From positions 26,310,562 to 26,374,561 of the forward strand of contig RSEF01000006.1 in assembly GCA_003993805.1 (NCBI GenBank): a DNA stretch of 64,000 nucleotides. The letters run 5' to 3'. A program made the position numbers and the translations under genes. Of the stretch, positions 25,501 through 40,500 are shown piece after piece. The notes beneath the pieces were generated by a model. It did no database searches, was not told where the DNA came from, and saw only the letters and a program-made list of their open reading frames with translations. The stretch is from Himantopus leucocephalus (lineage: Eukaryota > Chordata > Aves > Charadriiformes > Recurvirostridae). The stretch's first letter is position 1. Every line of letters starts with the position of its first letter.

Positions 25501-28500
25501 CATGACAACTGAATTAGTTTCCCAGCTGATTCCAGAAAGTGCCCCAAATCAATGCATTCCTAGAACATCAGTTTTAGATATTCCTAGAATACCAGATACA
25601 ATTAAAAGTTCTGTGATCACTCATGACACTGAGGTCCATTTTTTCTCACTTATGTAACTCCTAAAATGCTATATTATATATAGCTGTATATAATATAGCT
25701 GTAACCTACAAATTACTGATTACTGAGTTGTTTCACAGTTGAGGATGGCATATATAAAACAAATCATGAACAGTATTTGAGAATTTAGCATAGTTTACCA
25801 AAGTTAGTGAAAGATTAACAGGTTCCTTTCATCTTATTTCCAGATTATGAATAGAGATTCTAACTGTGATGTCCCAATATGTATATTGCACACTGTGGAT
25901 ACACAGGCCAGATTTCTAGAAGGGGAATGGAGGTATGCCATTCTTAAGTCTCCTTAATTCTCCCTTTTCCTCATACTGTTGTTTTTTTCAGAGAATGTTT
26001 CTCTGTAATATTCCTTATTGGGATACACATTAATATTTTTTAAATACAGTGGACTTTTTCCTTGGCGTTTTTATGTAGAAAAGCTATAACAAAGACAGGG
26101 AATCATTATTTTTTGAGATATATCAACCTTTAGCTTTTTCCTAATGAGCTGTTATATACCTATAATCTTTCTTTGAAGAGGCTGGTGGGATTAATTCCAC
26201 TCTGAACACCTGATATGCTAGTCTGCATATGGGTGGTGCCAAGCCCACAGCCTCCTTGTGGCTGGCTTTCGGCATTGCCCGCATGGTAATAATAGTGATA
26301 ACAACAACCACCACCAGTAGTAGTAGTAGTCAAGTGGTGGCTTTGTGATTCTGGAAGTGAGATACTTCTCTCCTTCCTTCCTTCCTTGGCTGTCCCTCAA
26401 AATACCAGTCTTTCTGCTGAAATAATTCAGCTGACTATAAGTCTACAGAATGCTGTATGAGAAATGGTGTCGCCAAAGAATGTACAGATGAGATGAAGAA
26501 AGAGATTAAGATTGTTAGTATTTTTTGTTAAGGGATGGCAATAATACATTCTTACCTCAGAAAAATATCATATAATATATATTTCAATTCTTACCTGCTG
26601 TAAGTGCTGAAGACAGACAAAAAATTTCCAGTCTTGCTCGCTGGACCTCTGCTACATTAAGAAGTACCACCACTTCAACTAAGTCATTCTTGAAGTCAGA
26701 AACTACAGAAAGATCCAGCGCTTCATCTGCCAACACTGAAGCCGGTAGGGAACACCAATGTAAATTGTTACTGAATCACGGTAACATTGTTTTTACTAAG
26801 ATATCATGTAAAACAAAATTAGATACCTGTTCAGAATCAGCTTCAGCTCAACCACACAGTTTTGAACTTGTACTAAAATGGCAGACAAGCCACAACCTGG
26901 TTTCAGAAAGTGCTGAGTACACACAACTTCAGCTTGAGGCATCAGGTGCTGAGAATGCTAAGCACCAAAGTGTTATTATTACATTAAACATTCAAATCTG
27001 AGTATACATCCAGCTTGAACTGTAGCAATTTTGAGGCTGGCTGCTGATAACTGCCAGGTAAAGCACAGAAAAGCCCTCCTCTAAGAAGCCAGCCAGACAA
27101 TTAGAACATGATCAGGCAAATTCTGAAAATTATCTAAGGAGATGTAATTCTATATTTGTCAAACCAATTAAAATGATAAAATAATGCCCTTTCTACTTAA
27201 AGTTAAGAAGAAGATCTATATGCACAGATGTGCTCTATAAGTATAATGTTACTGGAATTGAGAGACTGCATAAACAAATTTACAAATTTCAGAAGAATTT
27301 TTTTGCAAGTTAAAATTCCATCATATTTTATTCTAGAGTATCAACCAGCAAAGCTGACAATTCCAACAGTACCTGTGTTAAAGACAGTGCAGACGTTTTT
27401 AATAGGAGATTGCACCCAGTTATCATGACCTACAGTTTTTTAGTTTAACTTCTCATATGGTGTGCCACAAAGGTCTTAAGTTCTTTGCCAGCACTGTTAC
27501 TTTTGTGCTGGAGTTGTGATCAGTTGGTCAACTAATCCACTCTCTTCCCTGAGACTTATACGTGCCCTGGCAGAAAGGTCATATTGGTGCCTTTGCTAAC
27601 TGAAATTACAGAGGGAAAAAAAAAAAAGATTGGCCAGGACAAAATATGGTGGGGAAACAGGTGGGAATAATATGTTTAGTCCTCCTAAAAAATAAGCAGA
27701 ATGAAGGAGAGTGGCTTAGTATGATCAGCAAGTATACTTAAAATACAGCAAATAGTGAAAACACAATGTAATTAATGTTGTTATATATATTACCTACATA
27801 TCCAAGAACTTGGAATAATTTTGAAGGCCGGGCATCTAGAATAAAGATATATCCTTCTGTAGCTCTAGCAATGAGGAACTGGCCACTCTGATCATAACTA
27901 GGTAAAATACAAATCCAAGTAGAAAACAGCTCAATACAGTCAATAAAAAGGGTCAAATAATTCCATCCCCATAACTCTGCTGATTTCACTGAAGGCATAA
28001 ACAGAACGGAAATTTCAGCTTCTAGGTTTACAAGGTCAGGGCCTTATACAAAGCCCTGTGTTTGGTCAATCTAAAGCTAATGATACTCCATAGCAATCTA
28101 TGTTAACAACTTTATTAAATCTTTCTTTGAAGTTCAATTTTTAAAAATAAAACTACTATACAGATTTTGATATTATTTTGAATAGACGTCTTTGTTTGCA
28201 TTGATTTGACTTTGAGTAAGTTGCTTTCTCTATCTATTTTTAATGTTTTACCTTAGGTAACTGTGAAAAGAGATCACACCTGAGTCTCCAAATAACAGGC
28301 AGATTTATATTAAAGTTTAACAGTTCAATATCCATTCTATTTTTTAAAAAGTAGAAGTAAAATACTCTCAGTTTTTTCAGTAATTGAAAAAACCCTAACA
28401 ACCAAACAAAAAAAAGCCTTTTAGATCACTAGAGCTAATTACAGGAGGACTAGTGAATTCTGGAATTGCAAGCAAATGAATAATTATCAATGGTAATAAA

Positions 28501-31500
28501 AATCCGCCATATAAGAAGGGATGACTAAAAGGCTTAAACTTAATTTCACAAAACTTCAAATTTATATGCAGTGAGAAATAACCCTCTAAATTCAGATACA
28601 TGGAATTGTGCATAATTACTGCATATGGTGATCTGTCAGAAAGGATGTTATATATCAGCATCTTCAGTGCTCGGTTAAACCTTTTTAAAATACAGGTTTA
28701 TTATATTTTTCATATAAATCCTGCTACTGCTCCTCTTGTAAACAATTCAGAATATGTTGGAAAAAAACCCTGAAGTTGTTAAAATACTTTATTTTGTCAT
28801 TTTTAGAATAAAAACTTCAATTTTCTTGTTCAACTAACAGCATTATTCAAGCAACAAACTGACAATATTCCTGCCCTTGTTACTACATACTTACTGCAAA
28901 GACAGCACTGGAAATTTGGAGAGAAAAATTCTGTGAACAACCCGTGGAGCTTCAGCTTTGGTAACATCAAGGAAATAGATTTGACCCATTTTGGTCCCTA
29001 CAGCAACACTGTTGGAGGAGGGACAGCAAGCCATAGCAGTTGCCTAGTTGAGAAGCAAAAGATACTTAACAGTTCCATATCATTTGATATATTATGCTAT
29101 GTGTTAGTATGCAATTTCTTTTACTATTTCAAAGTCCCTAAAAGCTGGAGAAGAAATCCCAAGTGGTATATCTAAAAAACTTTTTTTGTTGTTTTTAACA
29201 AAGAAAGGATTTTAGAGACATCATAGGCATTTTTACCTATGCTCTGTATCTACATATCAAAAGTTAATTCTGTGCTCATCAGAAAAAAACTTTATATCCA
29301 TTATCCAGATAGATTTTAAGTGAAAGAAGTTCCACCTAAATAAAACTGTGAGTACACTGTTATGTGTACAGCTTGTATAGAAAGGGATTTTTTTTCTTAC
29401 TATGTCGGATTTCAGGGTTTGAATGCATCTTAAATCAGGACAAAGCATTAACAATGTGAAATACTTTTATCAACTCAGTTCCTAAAACCTGTTTTTGAGA
29501 TCAGTCAAGGCATTTAGTTTTTATACACTTGAAACTTTTCCTTTCAGTTATGACACCTATTAAAAACAAAAATTTAATGAAATAATATCATACAAATTTA
29601 GATTATTATTTACAAAGATACGCTTAAAGACACATCACTAGGACATCAGGCTAAATGTTTCCATTGCTTTATGGCCAAGTTAAATACATGATTAGTTCAA
29701 GGAAACACTCCTTAAAGATAATCTTTTTTAAAACTCTCTAAAACTTTTAAAATTCACTCCTCAGCATTGATTGATCCAAATCTGTGGAATACTATGCTAT
29801 GAATTGAAGAATATTAAAGAAAATTTTAAGTATCAGTCACTATATAAGCTCCTGGTTACATGTACCTCAACATCAAGGTTTAGCTTGCTGAGGGAAGTTC
29901 CATCTTCGAGGAACCAGACTTGTACTTCACCTGAAATTGTTACAGACTGTTGAACAGAGAAAAACATAGTCAAAAGAGGGTGGAATAACCAAATAGTCTG
30001 GAAGTGACTAGTGATCTTCTATAGAATATAAATTCAACTAATGTCTGAGCATAGCAGATCAAGGTAACTAGTTTTGCTTGGAATTATCATGCTTTTCTTT
30101 TAAGTCCAGTTGATGCAAGATACACCTGTCTGAGGAAAACATTTAATAATTTTTGTGAATTGCTGCAACTACAGGAATGATCCTTAAGCAGAATCAGACA
30201 ATTTAGGGCAAAACATGTAAGCTTGATCAATATTAGCACTCCCACCATTCAGCCAGCAATAGAAAAACCTGCTTATAATTTTCTTTGCATAATAAAGGGC
30301 TTAAGGAGAGGTCTTGTTTTCTCACATGAAAAATGATGCATATCATAATGGTGCTTCAGTTCTTCCTCCATCCGGGCAATTCTATAATTCCACAGTAAAG
30401 TATGGCTAGATATCAATTACTCTATTCAGAGTCAGGTAAAATTTATCATTTCCATGCTAACAACAGACATACAGATTCAGCAAACTTAATTGATTAAGAT
30501 CCTGGGGTTCCTAGGCTGGCTACTTGAAGAATTCCTGGCCTGGAGATGAATCAGACTTTCTGGCTAAAATATGTCTTGCAGGAGTCAAAGACATAGGAGG
30601 AAACCAAGGAATTTCTCAGAATGGACAGATCCATGAGTCAGGCCTTCTTTGTCCCTGGACCCAGGACAGAGGCATCTCTCAGGCTGTTCCAATTTGTGCT
30701 GAAGGCTGAAAAGATCAGTAGGAATTTCTTGTTCCAACATCTGTTCTCTGAACTGAATCCACCTTTTGCTCAGCTATGTTCTTGAACAATAGTGAGTCAC
30801 ACAAATCAACAGCAGAACCGATACGACATTTTAGCAGTCTGTGAATTATCCACCCTGCATTCTAGGGCAAGTTCTGACCCTTTTATAGGCCATACCTGAA
30901 TTATTGCCATTTACTTCCTTTAATGAGAAGTTACATAACTGTAACAAATATCAGAACAGTCCCAATCTCTGCAAGGCTTTTGATTTTGTGCCTTAGCAAC
31001 ATATCGATTACCTGAAAAGAGCCACTATTACATATGAGAAAGAATACCATTTCTTACCACACAGTACTTGTCCCCTGGAGTAAGAAAATCTGCTGCCAGA
31101 AAACAACTGCTACATGCATCCAAGAGTTTGACAGCTTCTCCACTGTGGGCAGGTTTGTAAGTATAGACTGTCCCCTGACAAATAAGGAGAAATAATCCAT
31201 CACCTGGCTATGAAACTTTTCATTAAAAGCTTTCAAAGACTTCAACAAAAAATACCCATCTTTCTGAGCTTCACTTTTCAAAGTTTTATATACGACTCTA
31301 AGCCAAAGTAAAAAGTGCCCAGCAGAATTCAGCTGAATTTACTGGGTTATATTATTTTACACTAGCTGAAGATCAGGTTAGTTCATTTTAGAGTGATCCA
31401 ACTAGTCCCATTTTCAAGACGTTTTGTTTCTCAATATTGCTTTAATAAAATACTTTAAAACCACACTATTTCATGTTACTCCAGAAATCAATAAATATTC

Positions 31501-34500
31501 TAAACCAACATAAAACACAAATCATAAATCTTTTTGTGTGTTTAGTCTACTGTAAACACACAAGTATTTCCGTTGGGAAATCTCAGCACTAGGTACTTTA
31601 TAATCCACTATCTGTAGGAGACAATTGTTCTGCACTTCATTAAAGTATTTCCAATCTTTCATTTAAAAACACAAGATGAACTAAGTTCACCTCTGATATA
31701 ATTTGTTGACTTGTGTGATTACATTACAGACATTTCATACTAATAGTATCGGCATACACACATAGAATCACAGGAACATCCCATTACATAATGCTATTAT
31801 CTCAAATGCTATACCTGGTCAGTGACAAGCAGAAGTACAGTGTAATCAGGGGAGAATATGATGCTGGATATGGGTTGTAAGATATCAGCGCAGATTTTCA
31901 TCTCATACTGCAGACCTTTGATGTGATAAAAGAATAAAATGCCCTCCTGTGCAGAAAAGTACAAATCCGTATCAGGTCTAGGTCATTTATCCTAGCCCAC
32001 TCTGGCAAACTGAACTGCAAGAACTTCTGAAAATCTCAAAAGCAAGAGTGCTTAACTGTATGCCATCACTAATGGTCTCATTTGCCTTTAGTATTTTTAA
32101 ATCCAGACAAGTCTTAACCTGGATAACAAATCTATTGAAAAAATAAGGTGTTCTTTAATACAAGTCTTACTAACAGTCCATGTCTGATAACAAAAGACTC
32201 TCTCATCAGTTAATACTTAAGAACTCGTATTGGGGTTTTTTTGAGACAGTATAAGAATTTGTCCCACTCTGAAGCAGTAAAGTACAATAGCATTGTCAGT
32301 TTGGGTTATTGACTTAGATTTTGCACAAAACAATTTGGAGGTTCTCTTGGCCATTTTCTCTTCCTTCCTGTTTTTTGTCCATACTTCTTTTCTGTTTCTC
32401 TAGAATACTCTTTGCCTTTTGTTAAAAATAGGATTGTCGTCTTTTGTTGCTTCTTTGACTAGAAAAATGGAATCTCTTCCCATCCTGCTCCCTTACATTT
32501 TCTTGTCTCAGGTCTTAACAAAGAAAATATATACAACACCAGGGTGGACCTTTATAGTTCTGCAGCCCTCCACTATTTTCTAACTCCTGTCTTTGCAGTG
32601 AACTCTGCATTTGAATGTTCTTTGATTTTCACACAATAAGAGTAAGGTAAAAGCATAAAGGATGCCTTACATTTCCAGCTGCGTACAGTCCCTCATTACA
32701 AAATGCCATGGCAAATAAAACTCGGTTTTGCAGATCCTTTGGTTTGCCACCTGAGAGCACAAAAATGACACAAAATATCAAATTTAATTTATTGCAAAAA
32801 TGTGTCTCAACTTCAAATCTGAGATGATTTACTATTTCTGAGTAAAAAGGCTCCACGGGCTATATACTCTTCGGACTTCTTGCTGTGATAATGAAGGTGA
32901 AGGTTGGTATACATAATTTGAAGTGACAGTACTACTGTAGTCTGATGAACTAGGAATCAGTTTGATCAATCATTTGATTTTGTAAAGGCTGCTAGACAGC
33001 CACTGTAAAAGTTTGTCAATAACAGAATCATAGGTCATTTAGGGACCATAGAAGTCTTCTGATCCAACCTCCTGCTCTGCACAGAGCCAACTTCAAACTC
33101 AGAAACAACTTCAATGTTGTATCGCATTGTCCAGTCTCATATCCAGCTGAGGTCTGAATATCCCCAAGAATGGAAATTCCATAGCTTCTCAACTTGTCCC
33201 ACTGTCTGTCTACGTTCGCTGTGAAAGTGGTTTTTTTCCTAATATATACCCAGAATTTCCATTGATGCAAACTGTGTCCTTTGCCTGTCTGGTTCCATCT
33301 TCTCTGTAACCTTTCACTAGGTAGCTGAAGCAACAGTAAAATCCCCCATTTCCTTTTCTCCAGGCTGAACAAACATACTTCTCTTAGCCCATCTTTGTAT
33401 GTCATGTACTTAAGACTCTGCAATAATCTTTGTGGCTCCGTGGTGAACTTCATCCATTATGTGAACACCTTTTTTGTACTGTGGAGCCCAAAACAAAATG
33501 TTTGAAAACCCCCTAAATCCTAACTCAACTAAATTACAAGTGATTGCAGTTCTAAAAAAGGTTACTAAAACTAAGCAGTAGGGAACCTATTCTAGCGTCA
33601 CTTATTCCAATTTAAATCCGAACGACCAAAAATTATTTCACTGCCACAGTTTCTCCTGAAGCTATTCATTTGGCTGTCTGTTAGCACAAAAGCTATTAAT
33701 CATTTGTCATGTAAATATATAAAAGATTGCCATTAACATGTCTTACAGAGGCCAGCGTGAGCTGAGTTTTTCTAACCAGTGGCTTCCAGCTGTACTTACA
33801 TATTATTACTCTCAGGCATCACTGGTGCTGCCTAAATATCTATTAACTTGATTTGAACATGGAAATACCTTTCTTTTTCTGCACTTCTTTACGAACATAT
33901 GACACCACATCCGATATTTTACGCATGTATTCTGCAGAAAAGAAAACAATTTATAATGTCAACCTTGTTTATATGTCAATATTGCAATAAAAGTTAGTTG
34001 TATTCCAGCCTACTGAACAAAAGACCAGGTTCAGTATACTGAATCAAAAATGTGCATTGTTCCCCAATACCCAATTTCTGTCATTTATGCAACTGAGCAG
34101 GCACAATCTTTCTGTGATTCAGCTTACAGCTGTAAAAGGGAGATAGCAACACTTGGCATAGAGAGTGGTACAGATGCAGATTTATCTATCTTCTAGTGCT
34201 AAGTTCTGGTATTGTTATTTCTAACCACAATTTTTTTTATTTGATGTAATTAAGAAGGAAACTTCAGTCAGTCTGAAAAAAATGCCCAAGTGAAATGCTT
34301 ATGATTCTGTTTGCAATGCCATAACAGGAATTTAGCATGTGCTTAAAGTTGGACATGCACTTAAGGATTCTGTTAAATAGACACAGATTGCAGTATGTTT
34401 TAAGTTAAGCAGAAGCTTCAGTACAATATGAATACAGAAAATTTTGTTATACAGTTGTAGGACAGGACTCAAGAATATACAGGCCAAGGAAAAGCCCAAA

Positions 34501-37500
34501 TGGCAAATATTCTTGTTGCCTTCTACTGAACTAGCAAAAACATTTCTGGTCACACCTCAGCTTTTTATTTGTTGATGATTTCCAACTCTTGATTTCGTAA
34601 ACTTAAAAAACTGATAATTTCAAAAGCAGAGAAATAATGCTGGTTTGCTGGGTTTTTTTTAAGAGCAGACTTACATTTCTATGTTAACTATCAAAACTGA
34701 ACAGAGATACAGTACTTTAGAAAAGTCAGGGACACTTGCTGTAGCTTAAAAAATAATGTATTATATGGCAAAAGAAGAAAAAAAGATTATCACCATCCTG
34801 TCTGTTAACACTGATTCAGTCTTTATTACAGAAACAGTTCTATGCTGGTCTACAACAGGATAACATCCAGTTCAAGTGCTAGGGAGAAGTATCTTCCAGT
34901 ACTCCTGTTAGATCTGAGTGAACCAGTGAACTTCATGTGCACAGTAGGACGGATACTTTCCATCCCTGCAAAGGACATTAACGTACAGGTTGCCATTGCC
35001 AGAATACTTTATGCTGGTTGTGTTCTCACTGTCCTCCATCTTGGGAGCCCTCTGAATGGGCACAGAAGGGTAGTATGTGGCAGGTAGCAGGGAAGAGACC
35101 TCAGGATTCCCAGAAAAAAGAACGCTTGGAATGAGTTGCTGTTGCCAGAAAACTTTAGTCAGTCACTAGCCTGCCAAAGATCCCCCTGAAAAAAGACAGG
35201 TGGGAATATATATAGGGCAGACAAATCACCTCTGCAAGTTACAATCAGTCTGAGGGTCATGTACTCAGTCCTCCCCTTCTAGAATAAATTATAAGCAGAT
35301 TTCTTTGTTTGAAGCCAAAGACATCTTCTGTTTGCTCTCTGTGCTTCATACGTTCTGCAGTAAAGCCTGATAGTCTTTACAGCGTTGTTTTCATTAGAAA
35401 ATACTTTATGTAAGAGCTGACCTTAAGGAATTCTCTTAAGCAACATTACATTAAATTCAGTTTTGTTGTTTGAAGACTTATCATGAGTCTTCAAAGACAT
35501 GTTCTAACATTGTCTAACATACCAAATGAGGACAATCTAATATTTCATGCAAAATAAGATAAATCATTGGTGCTTAACTAATAGGGAAAAGACTGTGTAT
35601 AGCTGGTGTCTCAATAGTTTAAAGTTAATCTAGTAGGGCTCGTTAATAAGATCTTGGCTTCTGGAACTATTGTTCATTTTATCAGTTTTGATGTATCTAT
35701 ATTTCTCTTTTTTTTTTGCCAAAGAAAAATGAAAGCCAATTATTGGGTGCTAAAGAAATCCATAGAGAAGTTCAAAAGACAGTCTCAAATGTTTATCATA
35801 CTAAGAAAAGAACTATGGCTCTACAATATAGCTTTACAATTTCTGCAAAGTACACAGTAGAATGGAAGAAAGGAAAAAAGGTTTCACCTATTCACTCTCC
35901 TCCCTACTTGAATAAAACACACAATGCAGCTATTTCTTACCAGGTAGAGGTTTTTCTTGAAGAGCAGAAACACTGCATGTCTCAGCGTCTATTGCCAAAA
36001 CATATCCTTCTTTACAGCCCATGTAAATTTCTGAGGTTGCAGTCCAGCAGTGGGCAGTAGGATACACTGAGGTCCTAATATAATTTCTAGGCTTCAGCAC
36101 AAAAATAAACAAGTTCAATCAACAATTCATAAGTATTTGTACAGCAGTTACATTTTAAGACCAAAAAAAAAGATCATTACCTCATGGAGTCTGACCACTT
36201 GTATAATATCAGCCTTATTTTATTCAGTCATCCCTTCACTGAAGCTAGTAACTTGAGAAACAAGAACATTTTCAAGAAAAGTCTATGACTGGAGATAGTG
36301 GTGGAGAACTCACCTCTCTCCCTAGAAGCCTGTTAAAATGATGAATTGCTTTTTCATTTAAAAATTATATATTTTAAAATTCGAATTTATTTGGATTTAT
36401 TCTCCAGCACTTGCATCTGCTACAGTTTTGTCCTCTAACTTGGAAATCCCTCCAGTATCTTCCCTACCCTCACAAAGATATTGACCCATCATAACCAGGT
36501 CATCTCCCAATTTCTTAATGATAAAATTATGATAAAATTCAACACATTGAGGCCCTAGATTGTTTAGGTTTTTTGTAACATCAGAATAGCACGGGCAGCC
36601 CAAATTGAAATGGTTACCCACTATGACCTCACCCTGGCAAATGCTTTTCAAACTGCTTTTCAGAATAGTCTTCCACTTTGTAGACATAACCTGCACATAT
36701 AGTCTTGCATACTTGGCAGTACTAAAACACATTTTGTTTGAATAGTTTATCTTATCATATAATCCAAATTGCTCTGTAAAACAGCTCTGTCAACCTTTGG
36801 GTCATCTGCCAATTAGTTCTAGAAATATCCCTGCCACAGACTTCCCATGTGCCTTGAATTTCATTTCGCTAAAATAAATCTCATAAATCCATCATCCATA
36901 AAAACGGAAGAACAGAACTTCTCCAGCAAATATTATTGAAGACAGTGACCTGTTCAGGTACAACAGCAACAGGGGTCATATAAATACCATGACAGAAAGA
37001 ACCAGACTGAAGAGAATTCAGGGAGGGGGAGAGGGGAACAAAACACAAGAAAACCTTGGTAGGACCTTTAAAAGAGATGATTCAAAGAACCATGCATGTG
37101 AGCAGAAGTGGAGAGGAACAATAGACAATATGATGGATGAAAAAAAAGAAGAATCTATAATTCTATAAAACACCTGCTGTCTCACTAAAGGCTCTATAAA
37201 AAGAGGAAATATGGATGGATTTGTGATGAAAACATAGGACAGAGATTCATCAGTACCTAGATTTCATTAGTAAAATATGCCAAGGGCTTGCTATATGATT
37301 CTGGGTAAGTAACTTGCTCTCTATTTATGCTTACAAAGCATTTTTAATTTCTCAGGGGGAAAATATTACAGAAATAAAGTATATTAATATTTACTTTATA
37401 AATCAAATAGGACTAACAGTAATAAATCTATAACAAATGGGGCCTTCCATCACCCAGATAAACATTTAATATAGGCATTTTCACTGATTTTATGAGGCTT

Positions 37501-40500
37501 GAACATCACAAATCTTTGGGAAGGTTGTAACTGAACTACTGTGAATCAGAAGATTCTGGTGTAAAGACAACTTCTGTAATATTCCTTTGTACCTGCTATC
37601 ATGACTGCCTTTACACAAAAACTAGGTAAAATATGCTAATCCTAGGATGAGATTATGTAAATCCCAAACCAGGTTGCTTCTTGAACTGTGCATTGATATG
37701 GAGGGGCATAATAATAATAATGCTGTCTTTTTTTGAACTTCTCTCCCTTTTGAGGAGCACCTCTTCAGAGAAAATAATCCATGACTGGTCCTTGTCATGA
37801 AAAGTTTTATAAAAAGACAATGGAATAAAATTGGTGCTGGGGGTGAAGTGGAGTCAAGTGGGCTCGTCATGGTAAAGGACATTCAGAAAACTCAGGTCCC
37901 AACTGTAAGAAATATTGAAACAAAACTAAATCAAAGTAATGCAAGACAGAAAAAGATTGAAAGCTGTAGGATATTTTAATTCCTTTCACTCTGCTGCCCC
38001 GTTGTGGTTACACTGTGGTACATACCCAGCCTCAGTATCTTGTTCTAGAGTATAGAACCCTAACACATTTCAAAGCAGCAAACAAGTGCACTGGCAACAG
38101 GCTTGCTTTTCTTACTTGCCTCTCACACATTCCTTAGGAGTGGGCTACAGCCTCCAAGGACCATGGACTACAGGTTGAGGACAACTCTTTTAAGTAACAG
38201 TCTAAATAAATGGTTCTCCACTTTTCACATCAACGTGAAAAACATCGATCTCAACTGACTTGGATTTAGTGATAAAGAACAAAAATATTCTGCAGAGATA
38301 GCGAGAGCTTCATCAGTCCATGATAGTATTCCCACTGCATTCAACTGAACACACATCATTAACCACCACAGGAGAAGCAGATTGTCTCTTACTAATTAAA
38401 AAAAGCATTGATCATAGTAGAGAGGAATGTAACTCCAAGGTATTTACAAATGTCGAGGTGCAGATTTTAGGCTAGAGTCAGATAACTGCTCATGGACATT
38501 TGTAATGGCATACAAATCATCAGTGATAGTAACAACTGATACATCTGCCACAGCAGCCTGTCAATTTATAAAGACAGTGAAGAACAGTAGTTATAGCACC
38601 TCTATTTTGGACAGCCTGGTCCTTTACAGCAACTGTAGTCTGAAGTTATCTTGTATCTGAGGAACTCAGCAACTTCAGTCATTTCAATCTCTCACAAAGT
38701 TGGTGCATTAGACACTTTTCAACATAAGGTTCTTGATAAAACAGTATTTCAAAGTATCTTCTCCATCAAGTATATTCTGATCAACTTGTGTGGGAATTGC
38801 TTTGGCATAACTATATGTTCCACGCTGGGGTGCTGGAAGGGGGTGCTTAACCTGGCAAGACATATGCGTGCGATCCCCCTCCCTGCCGTAGGCAGTTACA
38901 AGATCTAGTAGTAGCTCAGTTTTTCTGCTAGGTTAGAGATGGAGCATATGTTCACAGGCATGCATGGAGGGGAGAATTAGTGCTGTAAGGCACAATAAAT
39001 GCAAGTCCTGCAAAAAATTACTCAGCTATCATCGTTTGGAGCAAGGTGAAAACATGCCAGAAATTGATTCAGTGCCTCCCGGTGCTAAACTGTGAGTGTA
39101 GCACCTCACTAGTTACACAGGAAAAAACATACCACCACAACAACAAAAAGAACAACAGCAGCTTGTATTTCTGAAAAAAACTTGCATTGCTAAATAACCT
39201 GATGTTCATTACTTTGTCAATATTCACAACCAAAATACACCCATCTATGGAATTTGGACAGTAAATAACTACCAAAATATTTACCATGTAATCTGAAAGA
39301 AAAGGAAATTTTCATCAAAGACTAGTAGAACAATCTACTCTTAGGCCAGGAATATTTCTATGTACAAGGAGAACATAATCACCTTGAAGATGCTAAAAAG
39401 AAATATACGTTTTTCTGAAGGCAGTTGGGAATGCAAAGACACTGTAGTGGTATCTAGTACGGTCAAAAGCAAAAACTTTTCCGTGTGGAAAAGTTCACAA
39501 CATGGTTCTGCACGTTCAAGCATAAGAATCAAATCTACCATTCCTGAACGGAATAGCATCCATTCAAGGACAGACAAATTCTATTAAGCCTCACAAACTT
39601 AATATGGGAGTTGTATTTTTCCTCAATATCTCTCGTAATTCATTTTACAGGCTAAAGAACAAAGTATTTTTTGCAGTTCATCATCTGCACATAATATAAG
39701 AGGCAGTATGGCAGAAGAAAAAGAGAAAAAGGCAATGCCCCTGATGAGCATACATTATCCTCATTTTCCATGTTCTAAATGATTTGAAATATAAGCAGTC
39801 CATGTGTAATCAGCATATTTGTTTGTAGTTATTGATTGTCCTGGAAACCAAGGGCATCAGCATTTACACAGTTAAAAATCTCTGCGAATCTGAATGCATG
39901 CAGCCATGAAAAGAGGATGAAGTCCTGAAAGCATCATTCCCTATTTTTATTTTTTATTCTGCTTTATAAGAAAAGTTTATTGCAGAAACCTGTGGTACAC
40001 TAATCTGATAATACAGAACTCACATTTCTCCACTGAAAAGACGTAGTATAATGCCAGTATCATCTTATGCATAGTAATTTTTGTGTCATATATATCTCAC
40101 AAGCCACCCAATAGAAATTCATGGTCTTAATCTTGTAAGAGAATCCCAGATTTGCACGTTAAATGTTTTCACACCGGCAGATGTTTCTAGTTGGTAGTCA
40201 GGTGAAAGTAAGTAAATGTCAAACAAAATGAGAACACTTTTGAAGACTCTCAAAAGAGGCATCTCAAGGGAGGCTAACAAGTAAATGATCAAATACAAGT
40301 GAGACAAATGGGCAGGTCTAACACTGACAGTGGTGTGGGAATGTATTTCAGAAGCAGGGGTTGCTGCCTGGAACAAAGCCTTCAATGTTAATGTAAGTTG
40401 AAACATTTTCAGAGTCAAAAAGAAAACAAATCTCAAAGGGAAGTAAGGATACCTGAAGGTTAGCATGGGCATAGGTTTTCAAGGTTTGAGCAGGTCATAA

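Noticed and set aside
33028..33453. Minus-strand frame of 141 codons
   Set aside because: Lies entirely in a diverged CR1 LINE fragment.
34842..35087. Plus-strand 81-codon frame in a CFAP43 intron
   Set aside because: No homology I recognise and no splice or promoter context. Probably chance or old repeat.
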